From the NCBI RefSeq assembly GCF_009727055.1, contig NC_052357.1, positions 10,471,251 through 10,535,250 of the forward strand: 64,000 bases of DNA. Direction: 5' to 3'. The stretch comes from Benincasa hispida (lineage: Eukaryota > Streptophyta > Magnoliopsida > Cucurbitales > Cucurbitaceae). Each line of letters starts with the position of its first letter. The first letter of the stretch is position 1. Shown in pieces: positions 32,541-51,150 of this stretch. The notes below the pieces were generated by a model. That model did not search any database, was not told where the DNA came from, and worked only from the letters and a program-made list of their open reading frames with translations. A program made the position numbers and the translations under genes.

Positions 32541-33398
32541 AATATTACATCGCTGGATTTGAAATCGAGATAAATACACAAATTGAGATTCTTTTCAGTC
32601 CCATATTACAAAAGTATCTGAACAATATAATTTTTTTTTATTTTTATCTAATATTGTTGAAATGCCTTGAATTTGTTATATGACATTTTGAATGATCAAA
32701 TACGTGACTCTCCTTAAATCCTAAACCTAAGTAGAATTTGTATTTGACTTGTTTAATTATTTACGGTGTATTTGTGATTATGATTTTAGGATTTAGAGAA
32801 ATACATTATATAAACTCTTTAATCTTAGAGGTACCATAACTTTATATTTTGTAACATTTTCTCTAATAAAATTATTCTCTCATCTTTATAATCATACAAC
32901 AAATAATAATAATAAAAAAAAAAAGACAGAAGGAAAAGAGAAATTTTCCATAACAATAGTATTCAGTCTTTCCTTCTATGTGTTTCTTTACATCCATTCT
33001 CTTTTTTCCATATTAGTTAGAAAAATCAATTATGTTGTTAAACTTATCACAAGAAGTTTAACTTATATACCTTTTCAATACTTTTTCTTCAATTACAATA
33101 CCTTTTCACTCCATACTTTAATTACAATATCTTTAAAAAAAATTATCACAAGAAGGTTGCATGTCGAAGAATCGACCTTATTAAAAATGGATGGGTATAT
33201 ATAAACTGAATATACTAACAAACAAACATATGATTCACACCTTTCCTAATCTGTCATTATTCAATGTTTAAGTGAGTATACCTCCTAACATATGGATGTA
33301 TTATCCACCATTAAGATGCATATAAATAGGGCAAGGTGATATGGAATTTTAAAGCATAAAGCAAAAAGCTCCTAGTTTGATATCATTTTGTGTATCCA
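32541..33398 (+). promoter_or_regulatory. upstream region and TATA box of the LRR-RLP gene
   Basis: This AT-rich stretch between copia C and the receptor-like gene has no coding content. TATAAATAG at 33321-33329 lies 78 bp before the ATG at 33399, a reasonable plant core promoter with a short leader. Confidence 0.6.
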
Positions 33399-34745
33399 AT
33401 GGAGTCGAAGTTGAGGATGAAATGGTTATCACTAACATTATTATTCTTATTATTATTGATTGTTGTGAGTGATTTGCAGGTTATGTAACGGGTGTGTAGA
33501 GGAAGAAAGATTGAGTTTGTTACAAATCAAGTCCATGTTTTTCTCCTATAATCTCACTAAATTCTCCGGGTGGATCGATAATAATCCATTTTCTTCGTGG
33601 ATTGGAACTAATTGCTGCACTTGGGATAGAGTTAAATGTGACAATTTTGGCAGCCATGTGGTCGACCTTTTGCTTGACAAGTTGTTGGATGATGAATATC
33701 ATTCATTTGACAAAGTTATTTTTTGCTCAATCTTTCTCTATTCCAAAATTTTAAAGAATTGAAACTTCTTGACCTAACTTATAATAGATTTATTGATTTT
33801 ACTGACGACAAAGGTATATGATCTATTATGATTGAGTAAATTTACATGATCTTATACATAATTTTCCATTCTTGATTAAGTAACTAATATATTTTTCTCT
33901 GTTCACAGGTTTCAACAAATTTTCAAGTTTCAACAAATTAAAGATTTTAAAACTTTCTGGAAACTATTTTGGAAGTAAAATCTTTTCATCTTTGAGTGGT
34001 CTTACATCGTTGAAGAAGTTGGCACTTGATCAAAATAGATTGAATGAGTCGTCTATCGCTTTACTTGGTTAGTTGGTTCCTAAACTTTCAATTTATTTCA
34101 TATATGTTTAAAGGATATTTAAAATATTCGTCGGTAGATTTATAAATTGGAAGATTGGACATTGATATTAAGAATTAATAGTAGAGGTAAAAAATCCATT
34201 CACCCAACCTTCATATGTAAATTCAAAAACAATATATTATTAATAATAACTAACCATGATTTTAAAACTATATCCATACACTCAAAATAATACACCAAAT
34301 CAAACCCCTAGGCTTGGAAAACTTGAGAGAATCACATCTACATTACGATAATTGAATGATATGCTACAAATGCAAAGTATTTAAATTTACAAGTGTTGAA
34401 ATATTCAGAAAATTAGAATGTAATTAGATCTGGTTGAAAAGATCCTAATGAAATTTGACTATAATCTTAAGTTCAATTTAAAAAAGAAAAACACAAAACC
34501 GCACCTTCAATCCAATACAGTGAGCCAAAAAGAGCATAACTCAATTGACATCCGAATATACTAGTGAGTCAGTGAATACAAAGTCGATGGTTCATATCCC
34601 CTAACCTCTATTGTACTCAAACCAAAAAAAAAAAAATAGTTATCTCATTCTTGTTTTGTTTTATGTTTGTTATATTTTTGTTTCAACCAGGTTTGGAAAA
34701 CTTGACATCATTGGATCTTAGTTATAAATAAAGATTGGAATGTTT

Positions 34746-36519
34746 ATTTATAACATGTTTTGTACAAAACAGAATATTTTAAATTTAGATAAATATTTTG
34801 TGAAAACCAACGTAAGAATTCTTATATATTTTTAATAACATTGAAGACCAGCTAGATGCTTTTGTTTACTTCTTTCTTTCATACAGATGAACTTTGGGAT
34901 AGCTGTATCTAACTGTTTTTTGGGAAAAGAAATCATTTTTTCATTTTTAATTAAAGCTAATGTCAATATTATTTTTTAAAAAAATATTTTTAACCCAATT
35001 TATTACTTAAACTTTAGTTTATAATATGATTGTCTGTAATTCAATTCTGAAACTTTCTGGTTAATTTCTTACACATGTAAGTTCCAAAATCTGGTCAGGA
35101 TCAAGTTTTTTATAAATTACAATAAGTGTTTGTTCATCATTTGATTTTATATTTTTGTTTTTAAAAATTAAGCATATAGGTATTATTTTTACCTTCAAAT
35201 TTCTTTTTTATTATCTACTTAACTTATTTTTGTTGTTGAAATTTAACTAAGAATTCAAACGTTGTACTTTTATTGTAAAAAAAATGAGACAAGATATGTT
35301 TAATTTTGAAAAGCTTAAAATAAAAAACAAAATGGCTATTAAAAGTAACCTAAGTCCCTATAAGTTATAAAAAAATAACAATTAATTGCGATGAGATTCT
35401 TCATAATAGAGATACTAAATTGTAACAAATTGTCACATTGCTCCCAATAACCATACTTGAACCTAGGATAAGAAGTGACGACAGTAACCCCAAGTATACA
35501 ATGAAGCCTACTATAAAATTCTCCTCGAACTTGAAACTTAACTTGAATTAACTACTACTAAATACTAAAACTTCATGTTTGACTCCATATTGCAATAAAT
35601 TGATGAATCGATGGCAACTTTTGAACTGTGAACTTCAATTGAAACTCAAGAGCAACTTGAAGAAAAAATAATCCTAAAAGATTGAGCTAGAAAGCTGAAA
35701 ATTTATAAGAAAATAACTTGAAAAAATTATAATCCTACTAAATAGAAATTATCAGTGTAATATACATACAATTCGAAAATTTGAGAGAGTTATCATATAA
35801 AGAAATCATAAGCATTTTCTTATAAACATAAAGATGAACATATAAACACCTTCGCTAAATCTATATCCAAATCCAAACGTAATCATACTATATGTCGAGG
35901 ATAGCAGAGGAACATAATCGTACCATACATCAAACAAGCTCAAGATTCATAGCAGAGCAAATGTGATCATACTACTTACCGAGTAATCTCAAAGTAAATA
36001 GTAGAACAAACATGATCAAATACGTACATGCAGAATAACTCAAAAGGTAAATCACTTGACATACGGCCACACCAATGTCAAATATAATTACATCCATCTA
36101 TCATTTGAAAACTACTTCAAACTTGAAACATAAATCTGTCAGAAGACTTATGAAATGTTGTTCAAATTTCTCACGAAAATACTTACGAAACAAAAATTAT
36201 CACCAAAATTTGGAATAATAGCTTCTGATTACCATCGAACTCACAATCTTCTCCCTAAAATCGTGTTGTGCCTCCATCTTCTCTCCCTCACCATTTCACG
36301 ATTCTTCTTCCTTCTTCCCCTTTTTCATATTTTATTTTATTTTCCGTTTTATTACCTTTCACCTTTAATTTAAGCCACGTGACTTGGTTTTTTCAATTTC
36401 TTTTCTTTTTAAATTCTTTTATTTAAAACTGAAAAGACAATCGTACCCTTTAGTACATTTCTAATTCCCTTTTTGCCCAAAACTTAATATTCTTTTTTCT
36501 TTTTCTTTTCAATTCCTAA
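34746..36519 (+). other. RLP intronic sequence without recognised exons
   Basis: AT-rich sequence after the truncated LRR exon at 34691. I see no LRR exon, ORF or element ends here. It may include an insertion that destroyed the exon. Confidence 0.5.
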
Positions 36520-39500
36520 TTTTATTTTTAACTTTAAAATTTATTTTCTTTTCCGACCTAAGAAAAACCAATTAGGTTCTCACACAAATTTTAAAATATA
36601 GAGATTATATTAATACAAATTTAAAAATATAGAGATTAACTTATTAAAAACTTGAAACTAAAGCTACATTTGGCATGCGTTAGTTAGTTGTATCAAAAAT
36701 CATTTAAAGAAAATCTTGATTATAGAACAAACTTAATTTAAATATGTTAATATCACTTTTAAAAACACTTAATTTTAGGTCTACTCTAAAAAAGAGTATC
36801 GTATTAGCTTTTAGATTCTCCTAAAATATGGTAGAATTTTTAATTAATATTTAGTTTTCAAAGTTATTTTATATATTTATTTAGTTCTCACATAATCAAA
36901 TCCATTTTCTATTTCTTAAATAGAAAATACGATACTCTATTTATCTAATAAAATCTATTTTTTATTTTCTATTTTTTAAATAAATATAATAAATAAAATA
37001 GCTCTATTTATCTAGTTATTTTCTATTTTTTATTACATCAATTTTTTAAAAAAGTATACCGTATTGATTTTTTTTTAAATAAAACTATTTTCCTTAATAT
37101 TTAAAAATTAATCTATAACAGATAAAATTTATCATACTAAACAATTATTTAAATTTTAAATTACAAAAAATTTAGAAAAAGTTGGTGATAAGTCTATTTT
37201 AGTTATTATATCTAAAATAAGATATATTTTTTTTATTTACCAAAAACACCGTAATCTATTTGAGCTGAAATTTACTAAATACTATTTTACTTCTTTTTAT
37301 GACTGATCTTTCTAACCATTATCAACAATTATTTTAAAAACTAGCCTAAATCTTTATAAATTGAAATTTGAGGACTAAATCATTACTAGCCTAAATCTTT
37401 ATAAATTGAAATTTGAGGACTAAATCGTTACTTTCATTCTGGTTTAATATTTTGGTTAAATTTCGTGTAAATCTAATAAACTTTTGTTGGATTTGCAAAT
37501 ACTTTTTTTAGTGCCCTTCATTGAATGTAATCGCATATTATATTTCAGAAAAAAATCAAAATAACAAGAATAAAAGCCAATAAATATCCTCGCATTGTAA
37601 TAGAAGAAAATTGGAATCCTAAGGTCTTATTAATTAGAACTAAAATTTCAAATAATACACAGACCAAGGTCTAACATAGTTTATATTAATATGTGTTAGT
37701 TTACATTATATCTGTCTATTTTAGGAATGTTTTTAAATAAAGAAAAATGAGTCGATTTAGTTGCAAATATATCAAAATATTATTATCTATTAGTGATAGA
37801 CTACGATAGACTATCATATATTTCTGAGTATTAGAAACTTATTGTAGTCTATCACCCGGTGATATAAGTTTATCACGATCTATCACCAATAGACAATAAT
37901 ATTTTGTTATACATGAAAATATTTAACAGTTTTACTATTTAAAAGAATTACCCTTTATTTTATATATGATGTAATGCATAGATTTGAAAATTTTGAGAGA
38001 ATTAGATCTAAGTTACAATAAATTGAGTTGTGAACTACAAATACAAGGTAATTAAAATCACACTTTTACAAATAAATCTTTGTTATTAATATCAAAGTCA
38101 ACTTAGAAATTGAAATTCAAATAATACACATACCAAAGTTGTCTAATATAGTTTATATTAATATTGTTTCTGTTTATTTTATATATGATGTAATATACAG
38201 GTTTGGAAAACTTGATAAAATTAGATCTAAACTCCAATAAATTGAGCGACACACTACAAATGCAAGGTAATTTAGCTGACACTTTTACAGCTTAATCTTT
38301 GAGTATTAATCTTAAAGTAAACTGATGAATTGAAATTTTAACTTTTAGAGTTAAAATAAGTATGATTTTAGTATTTGAGTCGGATAGATTTTCAAGTTTG
38401 AAATTTTTTTAAATTTAATTGAAAATCCTACTTTTATTTTTAACTTTAAAATTTAATTTCTTTTCCGACCAAAGGAAAACCAATTGGATTCTCACACAAA
38501 TTGAAAAATATAGAGATTATATTGTCACAAATTTAAAAATATAAGTGCTAACTTATTACATACTAAAATTTCAAAACTAAAGCTACATTTGACATACCTT
38601 AATTAGCCGTGTCAAAAAATTATTTGGAAAAAATCTTAACCATCTTTTGTGTTTGGTAAAACAAAATTAATTTAAATATGTTAAAATCACTTTTAAAAAC
38701 ACGTTAATGTCATGTCTAGTTTAAAAAGAAGTATCGTATTGGCTTTTACATTCTCTTAAAATAAGGTAGATTTTTTAATTAATATTTAGTTTTCAAACTT
38801 GTTTTAAACATTTATCTAGTTTTCACATAATCAAATCTATTTTCTATTTTTCACGAGTTAAATACATCAATTTGTTAAAAAAGTATACCATATTGATTTT
38901 TTTTAAAATAAACCTATTTCTCTTATTATTTAAAAATTAATCTATAACAAACAAAATTTATCATGCTAAGCAATTATTTAAATTTTAAATTATAAAAAAA
39001 TATTAAAAGAAATGGTGATAAGTCTATTCTAGTTATTATATCTAAAATAAGATATTTTTGTATTTATTTACGAAATACCCTAACCTATTTTTTCAAGTTT
39101 AAGCTGAAATTTATTAAATACTATTTTACTTCTTTTTCTAACTGATTTTTCTAAAGGCATAGTTGTCGACAATTATTTTAAGTGCTAGTCTAAACCATTA
39201 GAAATTGAAATTTGGAGACACTTTAAATCTGGTTTAATATTTTTGGTTAAATTTTGTGTAAATCTAATAAACTTTTGTTGGATTTGCAAATACCTTTTTT
39301 TAATGCCCTTCATTGAATGTAATCGCATATTATATTTCAGAAAAAAATAAAAATAAAAAAATAAAAATAAAATAGAAAAGCCAATAAATATTCTCGCATT
39401 GTAATGGGAGAAAATTGAAATCCTAAGGTCTTATTAATTAGAACTAAATTTTCAAATAATACACAAGACCAATGTCTAACATAGTTTATATTAATATTGT

Positions 39501-39780
39501 TAGTTTATATTAGTATTGTTTCAAATAAAGAAAAATGAGTTAATTTATTTATAAATATGTCAAAGTATTATTGTCTATTAGTGATAAATTGCGATAGACC
39601 GTCATATATTTCTAAGATATAAACAATAATATTTTGTTATACTTGAAAATATTTTGAATAGTTTTACTATTTAAAACAATGACTTCTTTATTTTATATAT
39701 GATGTAATGCATAGGGTTGGAAAACTTGAGAGAATTAGATCTAAGTCTCAATGAATTGAACGGCACACTACCAATGGAAG
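36520..39780 (+). repeat. tandem duplication of an intron plus LRR exon inside the RLP gene
   Basis: 36520-38047 and 38430-39780 are similar along most of their length, with gaps. Both begin TTTTTAACTTTAAAATTTA and CTTTTCCGACC, pass through TTTGTTGGATTTGCAAATAC and GAATGTAATCGCATATTATA, and end in a 66-bp LRR exon (37982-38047; 39715-39780). A third similar exon lies at 38201-38266. Inside the first copy, 37340-37425 is a 43-bp tandem repeat (CTAGCCTAAATCTTTATAAA...). Confidence 0.75.
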
Positions 39781-41363
39781 GTAATTTAGCTCTTAAACTT
39801 TTACAACTTAATCTTCATTATTAAACTTAAAGTTAACTGATAAAATAAAATTTGAACTTTTGGAGTTTAACATAAGCATTATTTGAGTATTTGATTGAGT
39901 AGTGTGCAGAACTAGGTGGATTATCAAGTTTGAAAAGATGAGAGATTCTAAATCTCGGAAACAATTATCTCATTAATAGTATTTTATACATCATTGAGAG
40001 GCCATATACCATTAAAGAGTTTGAATCTCAATGATAATGATGATCTAAGAGGCATTATTCCTAAGCAAAGTTCGCACTTATCAATTTTAAAAAGAAAAAA
40101 AAAATCGCCATAAATGTGAAGAGCTTTAGTTCCTACTTTCTTTTCCTTGCTAATTAATTATTTGATTATTTGATTGTCCAGATATTGCAAAATTAAGAAG
40201 TTTAGAAATCTTGGATCTTTCATCTAATAATTATCATGATGGAGTAATACCCTTACAAGGTAAATATATTTTAGCTGGTTAAGACGACATATGTCATATA
40301 TATGTATGTGATTTTATTTATTTATAAAGACAACTATTGAAATGTGGGAATCTGAACCAATGAAATCTTTAGCCTAAATTAACTTATGTGATTTGTTCAT
40401 GATAAAATTCTGATAGTAAAAAGGCTAACCTGTACGTGAAAACAACATTTAATTTTTTTTAGAGGTGGAAAAACATGACATATAAAAGAAAGTGAAATTT
40501 GTATATCTTCAATTAGAGAGTGAAAGAGGCTGAAAGCTTTTGGAAATTAAGAGCGAAAATTGACTTACTTTAGAATTGTTTGATTGAATTAGGATATTTG
40601 AACTGGAGTTTTGAGGCCAAATTGAGCCAACCTATGGGTCACTGGGCCTTTGGCTTATTTCTTTGGGTATAGTTTTGACTCGAGTCTCATCTCTTTTTTA
40701 ATATGATTATAAAATTTGTATATGATTATATACAAAATTTACTAATTGTCGATTATGTCTTTTAATCCAAAATTATAATTAATATATTATTTCAATAAAA
40801 AGTTCAAAGAATTTTTTTTTTCTTTGTAAAATGTTCTCAATACTTTGTAAATTATGAGAGATAAAAGTCAAACTAGAACTAATGTTAGTTCTCTTTTTGT
40901 TTATTGTTCGTGAATTAGAATTGAAGAAATTAAGAGTATTGGATCTATCATATAACGATTTCAATGGCTCGCTACCACAATATTTGAGAATGGGAGGATT
41001 CCAACTCTTGTTTCCAGTATTGTTCTTTTTTATTTTACGTTATTGTTCTTAAAATCTATGAGAATACTTCTGTAATTTAGTTTGGTTGTATCTATAAAAT
41101 TGAAATATAAAGTAAAAAAGTAATAGTACTATTTTAGAAATAGAAAATTGAACATTTGAAAGTGTATGGACTAAAAAGTGAATCTACTTTAAATTTAAGT
41201 TTATAGACTAAAACTGTTTTTTAACCCAAGAAAAAAAAAAAAAAAAGTAATGTTATCCACCTCAATTTGTGTATTGATTGTTTATTTTTTAATTTTAAAA
41301 CTTTTTTGAAGTTTAAAAGACAAATTAATGAAATTATTTATTATTTATTTTTTTATATCGTAG

Positions 41364-43429
41364 GATTTTGCGAATCAAACAGTCTTGTTGAGTTGAAAAT
41401 TAGACACAATCAGATTAGAGGGGAATTTCCAGAATGTGTTGGGAACTTCACTGGTCTTAAACGTCTTGATATCTCATATAACCAATTAACTGGAAAAATT
41501 CCAGGCACACCCATATCCAAACTCACATCGATTGAGTATTTATCCCTTCATGAAAATTACTTTGAAGGCACTTTCTCATTCTCCTCCTTGACTAACCACT
41601 CTAAGCTTCGACGTTTCGCGCTTTCAGGAAGAAGTAATGTCGGAAACATTCAAATGGAAACCGAAGAATTACCTAAATTTCAGTTGGAAGTCCTTTCACT
41701 GTCTAGTTGTAACCTCAATAGTCAAACTACATTAAAATTCCCAAGTTTCTTACTCTCACAGCATAAGTTGCAATACCTTAATCTTGCTCATAACCACTTG
41801 GTTGGACCTTTTCCTTTCTGGTTGTTACAGAATAACTCTGAATTGGACTGTTTGATTTTGAATAACAACTCACTTACCGGACATCTTCAACTCTTCACTT
41901 GGAACCACAATTTATCATTTTTGGACATTTCAAATAATCTTTTTAGTGGTCAATTGCCAACCCACTTGGGTCTCCTTCTACCAAAAGTTTTGCTCTTCAA
42001 TATTTCAAGAAATAGTTTTGAAGGTAATTTTCCTCCATCTATGAAACAAATGAAGATGCTAACTCGGTTGGATGTGTCAAACAACAAATTTTCTGGAGAT
42101 TTGCAAATTTCAATGTTCAACAACATGCCTTCACTACAATTTTTGCTTCTAGCAAACAACAACTTTAGTGGAAGCATTGAGGATGGATTGAATGACACAC
42201 AATCATTGGCTGCATTGGACATATCCAACAATATGCTATCTGGCAAAATTCCTAGTTGGATTGGTAATTTAGAAGACCTTGAATATGTCCAAATGTCAAG
42301 AAACAGTTTTGTAGGTGAACTTCCAGTACAAATTTGCTCCCTTTCTAGACTTATAATATTGGATGCATCTCAAAATCATCTAGTTGGTGAAGTACCCTCC
42401 ACCTGCTTCAACTCTTCATCATTGGTTTACTTATACATGCAAAAGAATTGGTTCTCAGGACCTATACCACAAGAATTAATATTGCCCGCTGCCTCAAAGT
42501 TAAAAATTCTCTATCTAAGCTACAACAACATTTCAGGACATATTCCTAAATGGCTCAACAAATTTACAAGTTTGCAGGTTCTTTTGTTGAAAGAGAATGA
42601 GTTTGAGGGTCCAATTCCAACACAATTATGTCAAAATAGAGAAATAAATATTATGGATCTTTCCAGCAATAACCTCAATGGAACAATACCTTCATGCTTC
42701 AATAATATAACATTTGGGGACATAAAAGTTAATCAAACAAAACAAGAGCAAATTAGAGATTATGACACAACTTTTGGATATGCAATCATTGTAAACTCCC
42801 CATATGGTATACAGTTTGATATATATTTTCCTAAAATACAAATGGAAGTAGATTTTACTACAAAACATAGGTCTGAGAGTTACAAAGGAAATGTTCTAAA
42901 ACATATGTCTGGACTTGATTTATCAAGTAACCAACTAACAGGTGATATTCCCCGACAGCTTGGAGACTTACATATTCATGCCTTGAATTTCTCCTACAAC
43001 AAGTTGGTAGGACCTATACCAAAAGTATTCTCCAACCTCAAACAATTGGAAAGCTTGGATCTTTCTAATAACTTATTGAGTGGAAATATTCCTTCTGAAC
43101 TTACTATACTCAATTTTCTTTCTATCTTCAATGTGGCATACAATAATCTATCAGGTATGATCCCAACAACATTACAGTTCACATATTCTAATAGCAGTTT
43201 CTATGGTAATCCTTATCTTTGTGGATCATATATTGAACACAAATGTTCAAGCCCTATTTTATCAACAAACAACCAATCTGTTAAGCTAGAAGAAGAAGAT
43301 GGAGCATTCATTGACTTAGAAGCATTCAGTTGGAGTTTTGCAGCCTCCTACATCATAATATTGTTGGGAATTGTATCAGTTCTATGCATAAACCCACAAT
43401 GGTGTCAGAAATGGTTTTTATTTTATTGA
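41364..43429 (+). CDS. LRR-RLP last exon: LRRs, island domain, membrane anchor
   Basis: The exon follows the acceptor TATCGTAG and is open for about 688 codons (GFCESNSLVELKIRHNQIRG to CQKWFLFY). It has about 20 plant-type LRRs (LxxLxLxxNxLxGxIP), for example LDISNNMLSGKIPSWIG. An island region (42720-42890, rich in Asn, Tyr and Thr) separates the last four or so repeats. A Cys-capped C-flank follows (YGNPYLCGSYIEHKC), then an acidic juxtamembrane stretch (KLEEEDGAFIDLEAF), one transmembrane helix (SFAASYIIILLGIVSVLCI) and a 12-residue tail without a kinase, as in receptor-like proteins. The open frame extends upstream to 41267, but that part is intron. If the upstream exons are dead, this is a long non-functional remnant. 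Confidence 0.88.
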
Positions 43430-43874
43430 AGATTACTATTATTATTTTTTCAAGTGTACCTAAAATGTATCCTTCCAAATCAAACTTCAAAGTTTTTCTT
43501 GGCTGTTGATAAATGTGATGAAATTATAGATGTCCTCTTCAAAGCTTCAATGGAGTCGCTTGTATTCCTTTGACCTTCCATCAGATGACAATTAGATGAT
43601 AAAAGTACATAAATGTGTGATTAATATGTGAATTCAATTATTTCAAGCTAATCATTTATATATCTGGTCACCTTAAGTCTTCAAACCAATCACAAATCCC
43701 AATAATCACATGTGAGAGCTTTTTGAATTTAGTCATAAGGAAAATTTGTTCCATTGTATTATTTCGTTATATTTTAATTTATTAAGGGTGACTATAATTC
43801 ATGAACACGTGAAAATTGTACAATAAATGAAGAAGAAAAGAAGGAAGTACATTATAAAGTTGAAGAAGATGCCA
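43430..43874. other. convergent intergenic region, RLP to glycerol kinase
   Basis: About 445 bp of AT-rich 3' sequence between the stop codons of two convergent genes. No ORF or other feature seen. Confidence 0.6.
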
Positions 43875-48698
<4,824 letters not shown>

Positions 48699-48699
48699 C

Positions 48700-50601
48700 A
48701 TGAAGTTGCTTTGCTGGAATGCTCAAGAATTGAGTAATTCTAGAGTATTCCGAAGGTTGCGAGAGCTCACTCGCTTTCGTGCCCCTGACATTCTATTTTT
48801 ATTTGAGACAAAGTGGTAAAGATATCACCATTAAAATCCAAATTCAAAATGGTTTTACAGTGAATAGTGAAGGAGCTAAGGGAAGATTATGTTTACTATG
48901 GAAACAAGAGATAATAATCAACATCCAATCATTTTCACCGCACCATATTGACTCCGATCTATATTGGAATGGAAAAAATTTGAGATCCTTTAGATTATAT
49001 GGATTCTCATAAACAAAAATGAAAAAAAGTCACTTGGGAGTTAATAAGATCACATAACAACAATGATGAATCACCTTGGTTAATTGGCGGAGACTTAAAT
49101 GAAATCTTATGGAATTACGAAAAAGAGGACGATCCTCCTAAAGCCTTATCTTTACTTGAAATTTTCAGGACCTGTATAGATGAATGTAATCTTAGAGATA
49201 TGAATTTTTCAAAATATATTTTTACTTGGACAGGTGTAAGAAAAACAATTAGCATTTGAGAGAGATTAGTCAGATATCTTTGTAATCAATCTTTTGACGA
49301 ATTATTTCCAAAATCAAAGATTTATAATTTGGATTGGGTTTGTTCTAGTCATAAGCCCATCTTATATGATACATTGAATAGTCGGTTCAAAAGAATAGAT
49401 TTCAATAAAAGATCTTTGAAATTTGAAGTGTACTGGACCTCACATGTGGAATGTAAGAAGATTATAGAATCCTGATGTAATTAGAATGATTGTTTTCCTA
49501 GAAATAACCATTTTACTCCAAATCTAAATATCTAATCTAAATCTCTATCCTATTGGAAGAGGAAATTACTCTGTCAAAGAAGAAATAGAATTAATTATTT
49601 GCAAACATGAACTGAAAAATGAATATGAAAAAGGTCCCTCAATCGATTTCCAAAAAAATCATGGCCTTGAGTTTGAATTAGATCACTTATTAGAAGAGGA
49701 AGAAATTTACTGAAAACAGAGATCAAGAGATGATTGGCTTAATTAAGGAGACCAAAATACCAAATGATTTCATAAAAAAAGCTTTCATAAGAAAGAAAAA
49801 AAAAGAATGAGATTTTGGGTATCAAAGAAAAAAAAGGAAATTGGATTGATGACGAAATAAAAGTTGAAGAAACATTTATTCCTATTTTCATGATATTTTC
49901 ACTTCAATAAACCCTAATAATGAAAATATGGATGTTTTATTGGAATTAGTTCCTTCTAAAATTACTAATGAAATGAATTCATCTCTTCTTACTCCACTTA
50001 TAGAATCTCAAATCAAGGAATCAGTAAAGCATATTTTCCCCACAAAAGCTTCGGGACCTGATGGCTATCCTGCTCTTTTTTTTCAAAACTATTAGGACAT
50101 AGTTGGCAAAGGCACAATAATAAAATGTCTTAAAGTTTTGAGTGATGGAAAGGGAATTCATTTAATAAATTCTACTCATATTGTTTTAATTCAAAAATTT
50201 CGAATCTTCATTCTGTTGGAGGCTATAGACCAACCAGTTTGTGTAATGTCATCTATAAAATCATCACAAAAACAATATCTAATAAACTGAGACCTATACC
50301 GACTTCTCTATTCTCTTTTACACAAGCCACATTTATACCAAGAAGAGCAATAACTGACAACATTATTCTTGGACATGAATGTCTACATCTCTTAAAGAAA
50401 AGAAAGAAAGGAGTAGTAGGATTTGTTGCAATCAAATTGGATCTAAGTAAAGCATATTATGACGGAGTTGAATGGACTTTCCTCCAAAAAAGAATGCTCA
50501 AACTTGGTTTTAATCTAAGATGGGTATCTCTCATCATGGATTACATCACTACAACAACTTTGTCTATTCTAATAAATGGGGAACCAAAAGGATGTTGTGG
50601 T
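48700..50601 (+). pseudogene. LINE (L1-type) endonuclease and partial RT, truncated
   Basis: The ATG at 48700 opens MKLLCWNAQELSNSRVFRRL and DILFLFETKW, the start of an AP-type endonuclease (Glu in ETK). Further pieces are IGGDLNEILWNYEKED (49080), IFTWTGVRKT (49220) and SSHKPI where SDHKPI is usual (49350). RT pieces follow: KASGPDGYPALFF (50050), then 50239-50604 with RRAITDNIILGHECLH and LDLSKAYYDGVEW (RT motif A with an extra Tyr). The sequence stops before the YADD motif, where a copia LTR fragment begins. Stops and frameshifts occur throughout. Confidence 0.85.
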
Positions 50602-51150
50602 TGATGCCCTATATCTTGTGGGTCTTGTAGTTTGTAATTGTAATGTAAAAATAATTTATTTATTTAATAATATATGAGATATTTTATTCAACATTTAGTA
50701 GCATTAACCCACAAAACCAATAAACTAACATCCAAGGTTATCTTTTGTAGCTTAAATATATATGTAGAAACATATAGGTGGATCATGTTTAAATGATAAC
50801 CTAAATGGTCTATAGTAGATGGATAAGGATGGATACTTTATCCTGGTGAAACTACGAACATGACCCACTTTGTAGATATTACAATTGTTGTAAAGTGCTA
50901 CAAATAATCTGATCTTGATCATTTATGTGGAGACATTTGAGCGGGGATGTTCTATACAAAAGGGTTTGTATAACATAGGACCACGAAATAAATAGTTTCA
51001 TTATATAACACCGTTAATAGTAGAGACTTATATTTCACCAGGACAACCATAGGTGACATGACCTGAATCATGAATGAGTTGTGAACTCTTGTCTATGAAG
51101 GCGGTCCTTTGATTTGTATGGGTGAGAGTGGCCATATCATCGACTCAATA
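50602..51150 (+). repeat. copia LTR 5' fragment
   Basis: This stretch resembles the first third of the LTR at 28589-30431: both contain TGGATAAGG followed by a TACCTTT or TACTTTATCCTGGT stretch, GTTGTAAAGTG with TACAAAT, and GGACCACGAAAT. It starts at TGATGCCCTATA, interrupting the LINE, and stops abruptly at 51150. Confidence 0.65.

Larger units (their letters stand above)
33399..43429 (+). pseudogene. LRR receptor-like protein gene, multi-exon, 5' exons degraded
   Basis: Exon 1 (33399-33813) encodes a signal peptide (MESKLRMKWLSLTLLFLLLL) and, in another frame, the LRR N-cap (NGCVEEERLSLLQIKS, NCCTWDRVKCDN), then in a third frame LKLLDLTYNRF. Short LRR exons follow, with phase-1 GT-AG introns: 33909-34067, a truncated one from 34691, 37982-38047, 38201-38266, 39715-39780, a broken one from 39910, 40182-40259, and 40919-40985 with no donor. 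The large last exon is 41364-43429. One-LRR exons with phase-1 introns are typical of one class of plant RLPs. Such proteins sit in the plasma membrane and sense ligands with partner kinases in immunity or development. Two frameshifts in exon 1, a TGA near 39937 and the lost donor argue for a pseudogene; assembly error could explain some. Confidence 0.75.

Noticed and set aside
33465..33480. A mini-intron (GTGAGTGATTTGCAG) to repair the RLP exon 1 frame
   Set aside because: At about 15 nt it is far below the minimum plant intron length, so a frameshift is the simpler reading.
41267..41363. Upstream in-frame methionine (MCIDCLFFNFK...) of the long LRR open frame as the gene start
   Set aside because: The stretch is intron-like, AT-rich, has no LRR or signal-peptide character after a start, and ends in a TATCGTAG acceptor at 41363.
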